This document shows positions 48,500 to 61,800 of a DNA stretch of 64,000 nucleotides, in pieces. Where the stretch lies: NCBI GenBank assembly GCA_036023115.1, contig JAYKKT010000074.1, forward strand, positions 10,228,501 through 10,292,500. The letters run 5' to 3'. Each line of letters starts with the position of its first letter. Position 1 is the stretch's first letter. Both the position numbers and the translations under genes were made by a program. The DNA is from Brasenia schreberi. Its lineage: Eukaryota; Streptophyta; Magnoliopsida; Nymphaeales; Cabombaceae. Under the pieces are notes generated by a model. It made no database searches. It was given only the letters and a program-made list of their open reading frames with translations, and was not told the DNA's origin.

Positions 48500-51400
48500 C
48501 TACTTGTGTCTTGCAGCCTTTTTCCCCGAGAAAGCTTTATGAGAGTTCACCTTCCTAGCTGCAACTGCAGGCCGCTTGGTCATCCGAACCTTACCATCCC
48601 TTCTAACTGTTCCATTTGTCAATAATCCTTGGTCATCCTTCATAGCTTTAGACCATGAAGAACCACTTTTGCGCCCTGAACCTTCTCCTTTTGTTGCACG
48701 CAAGCCCTGGTAGGGAAGAACCCCAGTCTTCACCTTGAGCTTCTGTTTCTCCCCTAGCTCCTTCTCACGAGTAGCAACAATAGGAGTTTTGCTTCTCTTG
48801 TATGATGAACCAGTGTCACGAGTTGGATTCTCCCGCTTCTTTGGTGTCGATTCGTGACGTGCATAACAAATTCGCAGCTCACGGTCCCTAAGCTTGCACT
48901 CACTTTTTTTCCTCATAACCATATTTGCAGCATCCTGCAACAACAAACATTGTTCTGGCTATTTACGACACAATCTTTCCCTCAAATGTAATAAGCGAAA
49001 AGCTGTGAAGCAATCAAACCATAATACATAAGGATGCTGGATTTAGCAGTAGAAAGTAATAGTTACTATGCCAAACAACTTCTCTGACATTATCACCTCC
49101 ATATTCAGAAATTACTGTGCACTTTGATCATGAAGATGCAAAGCAGCAGGGATTCCTGCATTCTTATAAGAGAAAGTATGAAAAATCAAGGACCAATTTT
49201 GAGATAGACCAGGTTGCAACAAATCATGCCCATGACAATTTAGGCAATATACTTGCCTAATTGCAATTTAACATTCCACCATACCCTTAGATTTATCGTG
49301 AAAACAAACAGTGGCCAGAGGAGAATTTTATAAGTACAAGGGTAAAACTTGTGTTTCTGTAAATCTCCAAAAGGTATTCACTAAGATTTCAGTGGCTTCT
49401 GTAAGTTATCCAAAATCCAAATCACCTTAAGATTAGGGAAAGCAAAGCTGAGATAGACATGATTTTCAGATAAATAATGCAAATATATTTGTTTCATCTT
49501 GGCTTACTGCCAGAACATATAGAAACATTTCGTGCATACAGTTTCTCTGAGGATGCATAAGATAAAAGGCAGGAAAACGAAGCATGAAAGAGTCCAGCCT
49601 TGGCCCTGATTCATACAAGTACAAACTGCTTTGCGCTTTACCAAATACAGTGATACTGAATTGATTGCCAAACTCAAGGAAATCCACGTTACAAGCAACT
49701 CGAGAAGTTGGAATGAATTTTTGTTCCATTGAAAGGAGCTGACACCAAAACATGGTTTGATAGGATAAGAGAAAGGGGAACTCTGTCATGTAGAAAAGGA
49801 AAAGCCAGCTAAAATGTGTTCTGAGGTAATAAAAAGAAAATGAAAGACTGTATGTCAGTCTCTTTCTCAATAATCATGGCATGGAGCAACAAGAATAACT
49901 AAGCAACAATGTATAAAAGAAGTATCGTCCATCCAAAGATAGGTGATGCATTACCCTTGACTTAAATAGTACATAAGCAATGCCCTTCCCCATACTTGTA
50001 TGAGGGTCTCTAACAACCCGTATGGCTTCAACATCAGTCTCTGTCTTGCTCAGGTGACAAAATAACTGATACAACTCTTCATCCTGCAGAAAAATGTGAA
50101 CTGTCAAACTTGGATGCTCAGGGGGTCAAGACAGAGACCTTTAAAAAGATAACAAGATAACTAACATTATGTGACCACCCTAGACTTAGATCAAGCATCA
50201 CAAGAGGGAAAACAATCACCTTTACATCAAAAGGAATATTACCAACGAAAATGGTTCTTTTAGAATCATAAAGAGAAGGATTCTCGACTTTCGCTTTCTT
50301 GCGGGGTGGACAAGCTCTGTCTACACGAATGTGATTGTCTCCAATCTACACATGTGAAGGCTTCCTCGTAACCAATGACAATTAATAGAACAACGGAACT
50401 TAGCAAAAAAGGCAATGGCTAAGGACTGAAACTTATGCGATAATCTAAACAGAAAAACTAATAAGATTAAAGAGCATGCCTTGGCCATATTGTGAGACAA
50501 AGCAGAAGAAGCAGACTGGTCATCTTTGTAAACAATGTACGCATTGACACTGCAAAAGAGAGGAGAAACAAGTTGCTACCACACATGGTAAACATAAGAG
50601 AACAAAAGGAAACCTTCATAAAGTGTTCAGCATTAAATGTGTCATCATGTTGCAACAAATTTGTCTCTGTCAAAGATGATGCTTGCTAAATAAATGCATT
50701 AAGCAAAAAAAATATAACACTTAAATACTCTTCCCACTCGCCTAAGCTAATATGCATGCATCTGTGACATGTGCAGTGTCCACCATGTTGGACAGGAATA
50801 TGAGCTCTCCTCTTCAGCAGATACTCTGAGATTTTCAATTCTATCACATACACTGACTATTGCTTGCAGCTTTCTATATATGAATAACAACAACAACTAC
50901 TACAACAACAACTAAACCTTTTCCCATACTAGACGGGGTCAACTACATGGATTCTTTGTTTCCACATTAGGGCTTAACTCACAATAAGCTAGATCATTCT
51001 TTATTGTTTCTTTCCAAGACTTTTGTGGTCGTCCTCTACCTCTTTTAATACTTTCAAAATATAGTTTTTCATACCTTCTTAAAGGTGCTTCTTTTGATCT
51101 TCTTTCTATATATGAATAAACATGAAAAAATTCTATGGAAGTATCAAAGCACATCTTTGCATCAGTTTAAATTAAATGGAGAGTACATCAAGTGCAGCAA
51201 GAATATAACATTCTAAACAAAAGTGTAAACATTGTAAAGCAGTAACAAGACAATACTTCACGGACTCAAGTATGGCCACTTAATCAATGATGTGTCTGGA
51301 AGATCTCAGTGGCGATGTTAAGGTGGATGTATGGACATACAAGGAAAGACTAAACCTATAATGGGGCTATTGGAAAAAATATTGGCAACTCTCAAATATA

Positions 51401-53004
51401 AGACAGGACAACCAAGATCAAGTACAATGGAAACTAAGAACCCAATGCAACACTTAGTAAGTTAGTATGGCAATCAATCTATCCATCTGTCTTGCTTTTC
51501 TTGAAGGGGTCACGCAGGGATGAGATGACTTGGTTTCGGATTTGGTGTCTTCATTTAATTTTTTTCAATAGTAAATATGATGCAACACGATACTTCTATG
51601 TCTAAGCACTTTTTTGTATATTTAATATGATATTACATTCGTCAAATACGACCTGTTGTTGTCTTCTTCAAAGAAAATAACCAAGAATAAATTTCAATTG
51701 CAGCTTTTATTTAAGTAACATCAAAAGCACAAACAGTTCCGCATTTCCAAACGCTCAATCATACACATCTCCTATTTTTCATACCACGTAGTAGAGAAAG
51801 AAGGGAAAACCGGAGAAACTCTTGCCAAAGCTATCAGAAAAAAATGTATTGGTAGAGATTAGACAAATAAAAAAGAAGCAGAGATGCCAACATTTCTCAT
51901 ATGCGTGAAATGACGCATTGTTAATAGTCAAATAAAAAGCCATTTGTATGAATCCAAAGCCTCTAATCCCGTTTTTTCAAAGGCATTATCACCATAAAGT
52001 AACCATTTACGATGAAGTTGCCGTAGAACGCAAGTTCAAAACTAAACAACACTGGGAGTACAAACAATTAGGACGGTACCTTGCAACGGCATCATTGACC
52101 TTCCCTCTAATAATCGCACTTTTCCTTGGCATTTTAGTCTGTTCCATAAATCAAAAAGAACAAACCATATGTTAAAATCCTCGTGCGTGGAACTATTAGA
52201 GAAACTCAAACCTTCAAAACTGTGAACTTCATAGACAACCGAAAAGAAAACTTGATCGAAGAATTAACAACTCACATCCATAAGCGGCACTGATCGGATT
52301 CTAACAGATTCCACCTCCCCGAACCTAGAGAACTCCTTCAAGAGGGCCTTTTTCTTCACCTTCAAAGGCAAATTTCCCACAAACACCGTCCTCCGCAACT
52401 TATCCTCGTCATCGAAAGCCTTCTGCTTATCTACGATTTCCTTCGTCGTCTCCTTGAATTTTCTCTTTTGCCCGACCTTAACTGTTGTCTCCTCCTCGGC
52501 TCCGGTCTCCCCTGATCCGGCACCATACTTCATCGCCTCGTATTCTTCCTCGATCTCTTTTCGCTTCCGCTTCTTTCCTTTCCCGGACTCCAATTCCTTC
52601 TTTCGTCTCTTCGTCGAGCTCTTACCTTCTCCGATCACCAAACCTTTCATTTCCGCCTCGACAACCGCCGATTCCACGTTCATTTCCGACTCCATATTTG
52701 TTTCAGCTTCTACCCTCACCCTCTTCCTCTTCTTCTTCCGCTCCTTCTCTTCTCCTCCTCCAGATCCGGCGATGTCCATCCCCTCATCGACGAACTTCGC
52801 TCTCTTACTCCTCCTATCATCTCCTGATGAAGTTGGGCCTAGGGTTAGGATTTGTCCAGTGCTTGGTTTTTGGTCCTCCGGTTTCCTTTTGTAAAGGTTG
52901 TTTGTGAAGAGGGAGGATCCGCCATCACCCGAGACGCTCCCAAAGAGAGCCTGGAACACATCCAAAGAGTCCTTCTGGTCTCGCGATTGATTACTCATCC
53001 GCAC
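48500..53004 (-). CDS. RBM34/Nop12-like nucleolar RNA-binding protein
   Basis: Six exons (53004-52276, 52138-52080, 50549-50480, 50345-50220, 50083-49955, 48934-48500) encode 515 residues without a break; a second ATG two codons later is also possible. The N-terminal 190 residues are Lys/Glu-rich with nuclear or nucleolar-type basic runs (KKRKRVRVE, GKKRKRKEIEEE). RRM1 runs from RRTVFVGNLPLKVKKKALLK to HIRVDRACPP, and RRM2 from KRTIFVGNIPFDVKDEELYQ to RELRICYARHE; both have RNP2- and RNP1-like strands. The C-terminus is basic. Family members act in large-subunit ribosome biogenesis; that role here is by homology. Introns are GT-AG except intron 3, whose donor is AAG|GCATGC. Intron 2 carries an RTE insertion. 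Confidence 0.93.
50888..51101 (-). mobile_element. 5'-truncated RTE LINE in RBM34-like intron 2
   Basis: The perfect 18-bp repeat CTTTCTATATATGAATAA flanks it at 50870-50887 and 51102-51119. The left end is (ACA)n interrupted by ACTACT, then CTAAACCTTTTCCCATACTA. It covers the last ~60 codons of the RTE ORF, with a deletion of about 25 bp relative to the copy at 32-694. It has the same orientation as the host gene. Confidence 0.95.
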
Positions 53005-53441
53005 AGAGAGAAAGAGAGAGATTTAGTGTTTCAGAGTTGGGACTAAGAGGACAATGACGGCGGAAGGGGCCTTATATGCGTAAGCATTACCTCCTCCTTC
53101 GGTTTCCACTTATTGCTGTTCGTCGTCGATGGAGGTGAACGCACTCAGGATTCCGGCGGTCGTTAAACGGCCGATTGAAGGGAACAATTAGCGGCGATAA
53201 TCTTCAACGCCATGTCAAGGGCGGGAGATTTACGGGCGACGCTAGGGTATGCGTGATAGTTGCAAACGGATCAAATACTTCAAATGTGATGCGGATCCAG
53301 GGACCAGATTACATATACGCCTCTTGGACGATGTACAAATCTATCAAGACTACCAAAATAAAATTCAAATAAGACCCAATTTCCTAAAATCCGATCCAAC
53401 CCAGACTTGCATTCAAGTGATGTCCCTGCATAATAGAAAAC
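53005..53441. other. Upstream side of RBM34-like gene
   Basis: GC-richer sequence just right of the start codon fits a leader and promoter. There is no TATA box at the expected distance. No other gene was seen. Confidence 0.4.
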
Positions 53442-54424
53442 GGAAAAAAAAAAGAGGTATACATAAACCTTATAAAAGACATGTATGAGGACTCATCAAG
53501 GAATGACAGACTTCTTTGAAGTTAATATTGTGTTACATCAAAGATCAACTTTAAGTATATACTTATTTATAATGGTGATTGATGAGTTAACAAAACCTAT
53601 TCAAGATGAAGTACCTTGGTGTATGTTATTTGCATGACATTGTGTTAGTGGAGGAGTTTAAAGAAAAAGTTAATAAAAAATTAGAACTATGGAGAAAAAT
53701 ATTAGAAAGTAAAGGCTCCCGACTTAATAGAACAAAGACAAAATATATGGAATGTAAGTTTGATCATTTGGTTACTTCAAAGGATATATAAATTAAAATT
53801 GGCACACATTGCATCCTCTAAAAGAAAAGTTTTAAATACCTAGGGTCAATTTTTCGGAGTGATGAAACAATTGATGGACATGTTACAGAGAAAACTAATG
53901 CAAGTTGGTTAAAATGGAGAGGAGCATCAAGTATTCTTTGTGATAAGAAGACACCATTAAAGTTAAAAGGTAAATATTATAGAGCATCAATTAGACCTAC
54001 CATGTTTACAGGTTATGAGTGTTGGACAATTAATCATCAACATGTACAAAAGATGTTTGTGACAAAAATGAAGATATTGAAATGGATGAGTGGTCGTTTA
54101 AGAAAAGACCATATACATAATGAGGTTATTAGAAATAAATTACGTGTGACACCAATAGAGGATAAAATGAGAGAATATCGTTTAAGGTGGTTTGGACATA
54201 TAGAAAGAAGATTAAAAGCGCCCATATGAAGGTATGAAAAACTAGATTTTGAAAGTATTAAAAGAGGTAGAAGATGACCACAAAGTATTGAAAAGAAACA
54301 ATAAAGAATGATCTAGCTTATTGTGACTTAACTGCTAACATGGCACATGAGAGAGCTCTGTGAAAACAAAGAATCCATTTAGCCGACCCCGTCTAGTATG
54401 GGAAAAGGCCTAGTTGTTGTTGTT
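53442..54424 (+). mobile_element. RTE LINE copy
   Basis: It begins within the RT domain at KRGI-type sequence, continues through a degraded FADD region (a deletion leaves the frame broken at MLFA...HDIVLVEEF), NKLELWRKILESKGSRLN and KILKWMSGRLRKDHI, to GGCCTAG(TTG)n at 54405-54424. Stops and shifts are present. No target-site duplication was found. Confidence 0.92.
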
Positions 54425-54477
54425 ATAGTAGTTTTCACTGAAAATACAACTTCCACCATCACTCCAATGGGACCAAG

Positions 54478-54545
54478 GGTGGTAAATGAATGAAAATTGA
54501 AGTTCGGTTCGGTAAACCATATGAGCTGAACATGAACATGGTATC
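54478..54545 (+). mobile_element. hAT-like MITE end fragment
   Basis: AAGGGTGGTAAATGAATG, then GTTCGGTTCGGTAAACC and GAGCTGAACATGAACATGG, matches the left-end style of the elements at 5466 and 23571. The other end was not found. Confidence 0.35.
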
Positions 54546-55607
54546 ACATCACATGTCACCTTACTTCGTGCTTGCTTTTACTCTCCCTCTAAATGTCCTT
54601 TTCTTTAGTTATGTTACTATTTTTCAAGAGGAAACCTCCAATAAAAGGTAAACCTCAATTCGGAACAAAGCCAATGCGTGTCGGACATATAAAGCTGAAC
54701 ACCATATTTTAAACAGTCCCAGGTTGCTGAGTTCCAACATATGTGTGTATTTGATCAAACACACCTATGCAAATGGAGTATCATCGTGAGAAGGTGGCAG
54801 CCCTATTCTGAAGGCAGGTCACCACGCAAATGGACTACTGCAGGCTAGAAGCTTAAAGATCAGAGATTTAAGCATTTAAGGTTCTTGAAGATGTGAAAGT
54901 TTTTATTTCAATCAAGGTTCACCTTCTCAATACAACACAAGCATGAGGAATTGCAAGATCTGAATCTTCAGCCCACTTGGGATTGCATTATGTTTTAACA
55001 CTTAGATTTTACTCCGAGGTTTTTTAAATGATGGAGCAAAATACACCGGAACGTAACAATCTCTGAGCCCTTGGGAAGGCATATCATGCCTGTGTGTGTG
55101 TGTGCGTACACAATGTACAATGTACCTACATTAAATAATTCTTTCCAAATTAGAGATCGAGCATCTCAGCCTTCTATGTCCATTGCTAAGAGATTTCCAA
55201 AGCAAGATTGTACAATGTACTTCCATTAACCAGGGTAATTTACCTATCATTTGAGAAATGTATGAAATCTTCAGAGCTCTAGACAATTCTTCGAGCTGCA
55301 GAAATGAACCAAGTTTATGCTGATATACACTGCAGCGTCACCCTTACCAGTTATACTGTATGCACCACGGTCACTCAACTGATCGCAAAGTCTACCGAAT
55401 TAACTCGGCAAGTGACAACCATACATGCAATCCTACCCAAAAGGCTTTAATGCAACGCCACTTCAAATGGCTACCCATTTGACTGATTAGGATATAAAGT
55501 TTGATAAAAAGAAAAGCTAAATAACAGTTGACACCAATTAAAACAAGATTCGAATAACCAAAACAAAGTCATCTTGCTGGTACGAAAAATGTAAGTTCAG
55601 ATTTCTA
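54546..55607. other. Intergenic, 3' side of TERT
   Basis: No coding signal. It includes the likely 3' UTR of TERT adjacent to 55607. Confidence 0.4.
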
Positions 55608-58600
55608 CTAGTACTTGATTTTCCAGAACACTGAAGAATGTGAGTCCTCAACTGCATACCTCATGTCAGCTGACGCAAATAGTACCTGGTATCTTTCAGC
55701 CTTGGATTTCAAACGTAACAATAGCTCCTTGTGCCGGGACTGCTTCCTCTTTAGTGCACAAATATATGCTGAGAGTCCAAGACATTGAACTTCGCCCTTT
55801 TCAAGCTGAAGAATGGGGTGAAGGCTGCTCTCGGAACGAAAACAATCAACTCTTTTGTTGATAAGCATGTACATGTAGCTGAGAAGCAGGATCATCATTA
55901 CCACATAAGTCGGTATATATTAGTCCATTTCAGTCGGCAAATCAATGACAAATGAAGCAAATGCACAAAGAAACTGGTAGCCAATCCAATCGATTGAATT
56001 TGATATATGGGAATTTTGATGTTTGGACGAAAAAGAAACTGTTAACTTCTGTTTGGAATGATCCAATAGTATGAAACCTCACAAAAGCAATTATGTAAAT
56101 TAGAAATTGAAGCCAGTATAGTTTGAGACAATAATCAAACATGAATGGGAACGCACATAACCTGATGGAATTCTCGATCATCTCCATGTAGTACGTTGGA
56201 TTGAAATTGAGGCCATGCATTGAACAAACATAACAGTGAAATTTCATGGCACAAAGAAGGAAGGCCTGATAAGCATTCAATCTAACAACAGCTCCAGAGT
56301 TGATGTTAGAATCATAAAACAGTGGGTGACATTTGGGTCGCATGTAGTAACGCAAGCTTGCTTTCATATGCTGGCCAGGTTTAGATGCCCTCCATACAGT
56401 AAGTGTTGAACGTAAATGGATACCCAAGTACCTGTAAGAAAATTTGATCTTACTAAATTTAAAATTAGAAAATGATCTCTTAGTCTTACTACTGTTTAAA
56501 GAGAATTTATTTCCATATTTACTATCAGCTGTGCAAACTAACTAGAAGTGATGAGCACATGTAAGTCAGGTATGGTGATCCATCCATTGCAACAAATTCA
56601 ACAAAGAAGGCAGAGAAATTAGATGGTGAACAATTCAAAAGTTGGAGTGGGAGGCCTCTAGAGTGTTGGAGGGAAACTTTCTTTTTGAGGTAAGTGCTAG
56701 CATGACACAAGGTCAAGCACAACGGTGCTTAAAAATCCAGGAGGTGGCTTCGCCAAGATGGGAAAAGGCTTTGTTTTGGTTAGTCAATCCAAACGACTCA
56801 TATCATGAGAACCAATCATCAACGGGATTAACAAAAACTTTGGAATGTGGTTTTCTTCACAATGCAAAGAAATCAAAGCTTGAAATAAATTCATTTCTTT
56901 CTCCAAACCATACTATTCCACGGCCAATTTCTCTGAAATAAATCATGTGATATTCATGTGTACCATTGTCTAGAGATTAAAATCAGAAGAGTTGAAGGTG
57001 ATAAGAGCCGGTCAGCACTGTGGGATTAGATCTTGGCACACCTTCAGATAAGGGGTCATGCATTTCTTAATAGAACCGTGTTAAATGTGATCTTTCTGTT
57101 TTGACTAATTTAAATGTGTTATAATTGTTTCACAGTTGATTCTTGAATGGTATTAAAATTATGGGTTATTTGATATATTTCATATGATTTTGTTTCTAAC
57201 TTAGCTAACGATGAGCATGATTTGATACGCATGTACTGAATGAACAACATTATTTGGTATTATGTGCCTTGTGAAATTTGGATATGGATACATGGATAAA
57301 ATAGTATGGAATTAGTTTTGGAACATAATATAGTGTGGACCCATAAGCTAGGGTTGTTTGATTGTATTGTTTGATTGTGTGTGGGGTTTCTAGAGACTCG
57401 TAGGTCTCTCAGGTATTTCAGCTTGGAGCGGAATACGGAGTGTGTTTTCAGCCATTCTATCTTGAAAGTTGGTATGCTTTGACCGTCGCCAATGGGGTAT
57501 ATCAAGGTCGTGCGAGGGAGGGCAGACGACTCCTACGGCTTTGGGGCACAATATTGTAACTAACGATGTATCTGGGTGTGTGTAAATGAGTGTGTATGGT
57601 TTGAAAGAATACAAAACAACAACAACTAAGCCCTTTCCCATACTAGACGGGGTCGGCTACATGGATTCTTTGAAAGCATGAGATATAAATGTTTACTTGT
57701 TAGTACATCAAGAGTGTCCAGTGCAGAATAGTAGACTCACTTGAGATCAAGAATCAAGATGGTACAATCTAGTTGAGAGCTAAACTTGGATTTTAACATA
57801 AATAATTTTAGTCCACACATTATGTAAGTAGGGCCCATACCATGTTTTATACCTCTATTAAACCCTTTTTATTTTGAATTGGCATTGAGTATATTCAACG
57901 AGTTATTGGCTATGCTTGGCTGTGATTATTATTTATACTTATACCTGTGCGAGGTGCGTCCATGTGGCATCGATGCGGCTCATGTGGTCGTGTTCATGCA
58001 GGTAAACAGAGAATTCAGCAATTTGTGGAGAGTAATCAAAATGGCATACAAGCTGTTAGAACGTTACAAATGAATTCAGTTTTCGTAAACAGATGAACAA
58101 CATAGATAGATGCCTATATGTAGACTTCAAATTGGCAACTGGTAGTGTCAGAGTTCCTGATAGTATCATATATGTCTTTAAAACTTGGTCAAATGATATG
58201 ATTCTTACCAATTTGTGGTGCATACTGCATAGGTCTTTGGTGCTTCACAATTTTAAGAAAAAAACAGGTCATATCAAGTAAAGAGAAATTTTGGTGGCAC
58301 AAAAAATACCACATGGATAAGAGAATAGAAATGTATAAATTCTATCAGTGAGTTGAGCAGATGACATGGAAGTAAATAGTCTAAAAATTTGGCTGCATAA
58401 TATTGGTTGAATTTTTCCTGAGCTTCAGGAATACTTACCTGCCACAGACAATGCCCTTATTAATTATCAAAGGTTCACAAGTGAATGCACGCTTAAATAC
58501 ACGCACATGCACACACTCATGCATCAAACAACCCTCATAGTATTACTCAGATACTGAATCAAAATTATTGACTAAGGAGAGAAAAGGAGAAACTATGATT

Positions 58601-58745
58601 CACTGTTCAAGAGAATAGCAGTATGATAAGACAGATATTGGCTGCTGCCAAAACTACAGCCTAGAAGGATCCTCCAAGGAAAAAATCCCTCTTTGCATGT
58701 CATACGACATCAATAGAGACACACTGCTTATGGTTCATCTGGATA

Positions 58746-58844
<99 letters not shown>

Positions 58845-61800
58845 TATTCTGATGTCACAAGCATCAAACACAATATAAGAAAATAACCTACGCCTATAAA
58901 ATCATTTTCAAGATATCATTTGTACATATAATACAGTCAGTCAGTCACAATTTTTTCTTCTTACAGATTACTATAAACATTTTCCATTAAAATGAACATT
59001 TTAAGTCGGTTTGAATTAAAAAAATGCAAATGTGAAAGCTTTGGTTTCATTCAAATAACATAGCAACAAGAATTATAAATTATCTATACCTTGTAAGTTT
59101 GGGATAACACAGATAGATATGTCAATCTTAAAATAAAAAGTTGAGAAGTATACCTTGTATAGTCTGCTTGTACTTCAAGTGTATGGCAGTCAATAAGCAA
59201 CCCACACCAAGGAATAAAAGTAGCTCCGTCATCGTCTGTGTATGTTCCTTTTGAAAATTTGGTATGAGAGAGTGGTGAATCAAAGTTCGTCCTAAACTTT
59301 TGATGATTCATACGACAATTGTAGTCTTCAAACCCTTTAGACATCTTCAAAAAGAAGTTGGTGGCTTGTTCCATCGATGAGGACATAAATATGAAATCAT
59401 CAACAAGCCTGAGCAATAGAAACTTGGGAGGGGCTACAGAGTTTATTTGACAATCTCTGGCATGCCCCATCAGCAATTCTTCTGTTTGTTCTTCAAAAGA
59501 ACTTGGCTGATTCATGGGGTCCTCACTTAGTTCATTTATTCTTGCTGTATTCCGATGATCCAAATCAACAGTTTGAGTTAAACCAACAATCTCCATCCTA
59601 CTTTGACATTCCCATGCTGGTGGACTAGGATGATTCTCAAGTGAAGGAAAGATTATATTTCTTTCAAGATGACCATAGTAAAAACAACAAAGAAGAGGTG
59701 ATATCATGCTTCCTTGAGAGATGCCAGTTTCACATAGATAAAAGTTTCTACCAAGCTTCCATATGTTCCTTCTAATATGTTTCTCCAGAAGAAAAAGAAG
59801 TTCCTCTCTTTTAATCTTTTTCACAGAATCCTATAACCAAACAGAAAACAAGAGCTCTGCAGTGATTGTGATATACAACTTCAAATAGTTTAACAAACAT
59901 AACTCTACATTCATTGGCTGCTATTGCTGGATCTGACTTCTAATGGTGTTACTGACCATAACAACCGTGTTGAGATAAAAGACATAAAAATGGTACCAAT
60001 GGAAAGGAACAAAAGAATTATTTGGATACTAACTTGGTCAGCAAATACTTACACGTACCAAATATATACAGACACCTATACACAGGGCTGCAGCCGGTTC
60101 TGAGACAAGCACTTAAGCTGGACACAAAAATTGCAACTTCCAGCTCAGTCAGCAAAACTAGAAAGGAACAAAAGAAAGATTTGGATATTAACTTGGTCAG
60201 CAAATACTTACTCGAACCAAACATATACAGACAACTATACACAATTACACAGGGCTGCAGTCGGTTCTGAGACAAGCACTTAAGTCAGACTCAAAGATTG
60301 CAACTTCCAGCTCAGCCATCAAAACCATGTGGTATTCAGTTTGAATCCGCTTGTCTTGACCAACTCCAACAAAATACCACCTCCACTTCATATACTGAAC
60401 AGACTGCCTACTTACACAAAGTTTTCTCTTTTCTTTTTGACACAAAATGAACTCAATACATAAACTTTGGAAGCTTGAAGGATTTCACCGAGCTTAAATG
60501 AGCTTACCAAGCTGACTTCTCGTTCTTCCTTTTTTCGCAATCGTCTTTGTTTTTCTGCTCACCCTCTAGAGGAAGGATCTGGTGTTTTATGATGAAATAT
60601 CGATATACTCACAAAATGAGCATTTGTGTTTTCCTCTAGTACATGGACTGTTCATAGGATCACACTCCCTAACACACCAACACCATTAACTTCCCATGTC
60701 CCACTCCATATTAATTAATTTAATACTTTTAAATAACAATAGGAATCTATAGTTTAATGTGGATTTTATAATTTATATCGATAATTTCAAAAAACAATTC
60801 TCAGCTCCAATCTTTTGTCTAACGAAATTCAAATTTTACTTATATTATAGTCACTATCAGAAATATATAAGTTTGTAGGTACATATGCATGCATAGCTGC
60901 ATTCACCACCTCAGACTGGGAAATCTTCTCTATTTTCTCAAATTGGCATGCTCAATGCTCGTGAGAATGTACAAATCAACCAACAAAAAAATCTGACTAT
61001 GTTGTCGGATATATCCAACTGAAATGACTCCAAGTGTCTATAAAAATGACAGTTTAAAACAAAGACAATTGCATCGAGATTGGTCTCCATTATGGAAATA
61101 TAATTTAGAATCAAACTCCTTCGAGAATTGGTCAACACATCATGCTCTCCACAGTACACATATAATCCATCTTTCTTGCTTCCCTTGGTCATCAACTCTT
61201 ATGATATCCTGTCCTTGCAGGATGAGTAGAAAAAGAAAAAACTAAATGAAAGATATAAGGCATCTCAGTGGCGAGTGGCTAACTGAAAGCAAAATACTTT
61301 TCCAACTTTGTACATGAAAAACACTTGTGGTATAGCATGATAAATTATCAGTCTTACAACCTCTAATAATGTTAGATACTTGGAGTTCATCACCATTGAA
61401 GACCATTACCTTGTTTGTCTCATCATATACTTCACATCAAAAAGTCTTCACGCTCTTCCTACCAAGTGCATTCTGTATCCCCTATATGAGAATATTCAAA
61501 AGCCCAAGTTTCTAACATTGTGAGAGCCATGCAAACTTGTAGAACATTGTCTGGTTGATCAATTAAGTTTGAAACAGTTTAATCTCTTTAAGGCAAAATT
61601 CTTCCCACAACATCTTTTTTCGTTTTGGTTTTGTTCATTGCTATGTGCCTTAACCGAGCTTTTGAGTTGGCTCATTCATTCTGCTCTGATTTCTCCACAA
61701 CAATATCCTGACCGTAGAATAGAAGCAATTAAAACCACCCCCTTCTTTCACTTTTGGTTACATTGGACATGTAAATGCTCCATCAGGCTGATTGTCGGTA

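Noticed and set aside
49466..49870. 134-codon minus-strand ORF inside the RBM34-like gene
   Set aside because: It lies in an intron between two exons fixed by protein homology and has no recognisable domain.
52454..52907. Plus-strand ORFs of 140-146 codons
   Set aside because: They are antisense shadows of the Lys/Glu-rich first exon of the RBM34-like gene.
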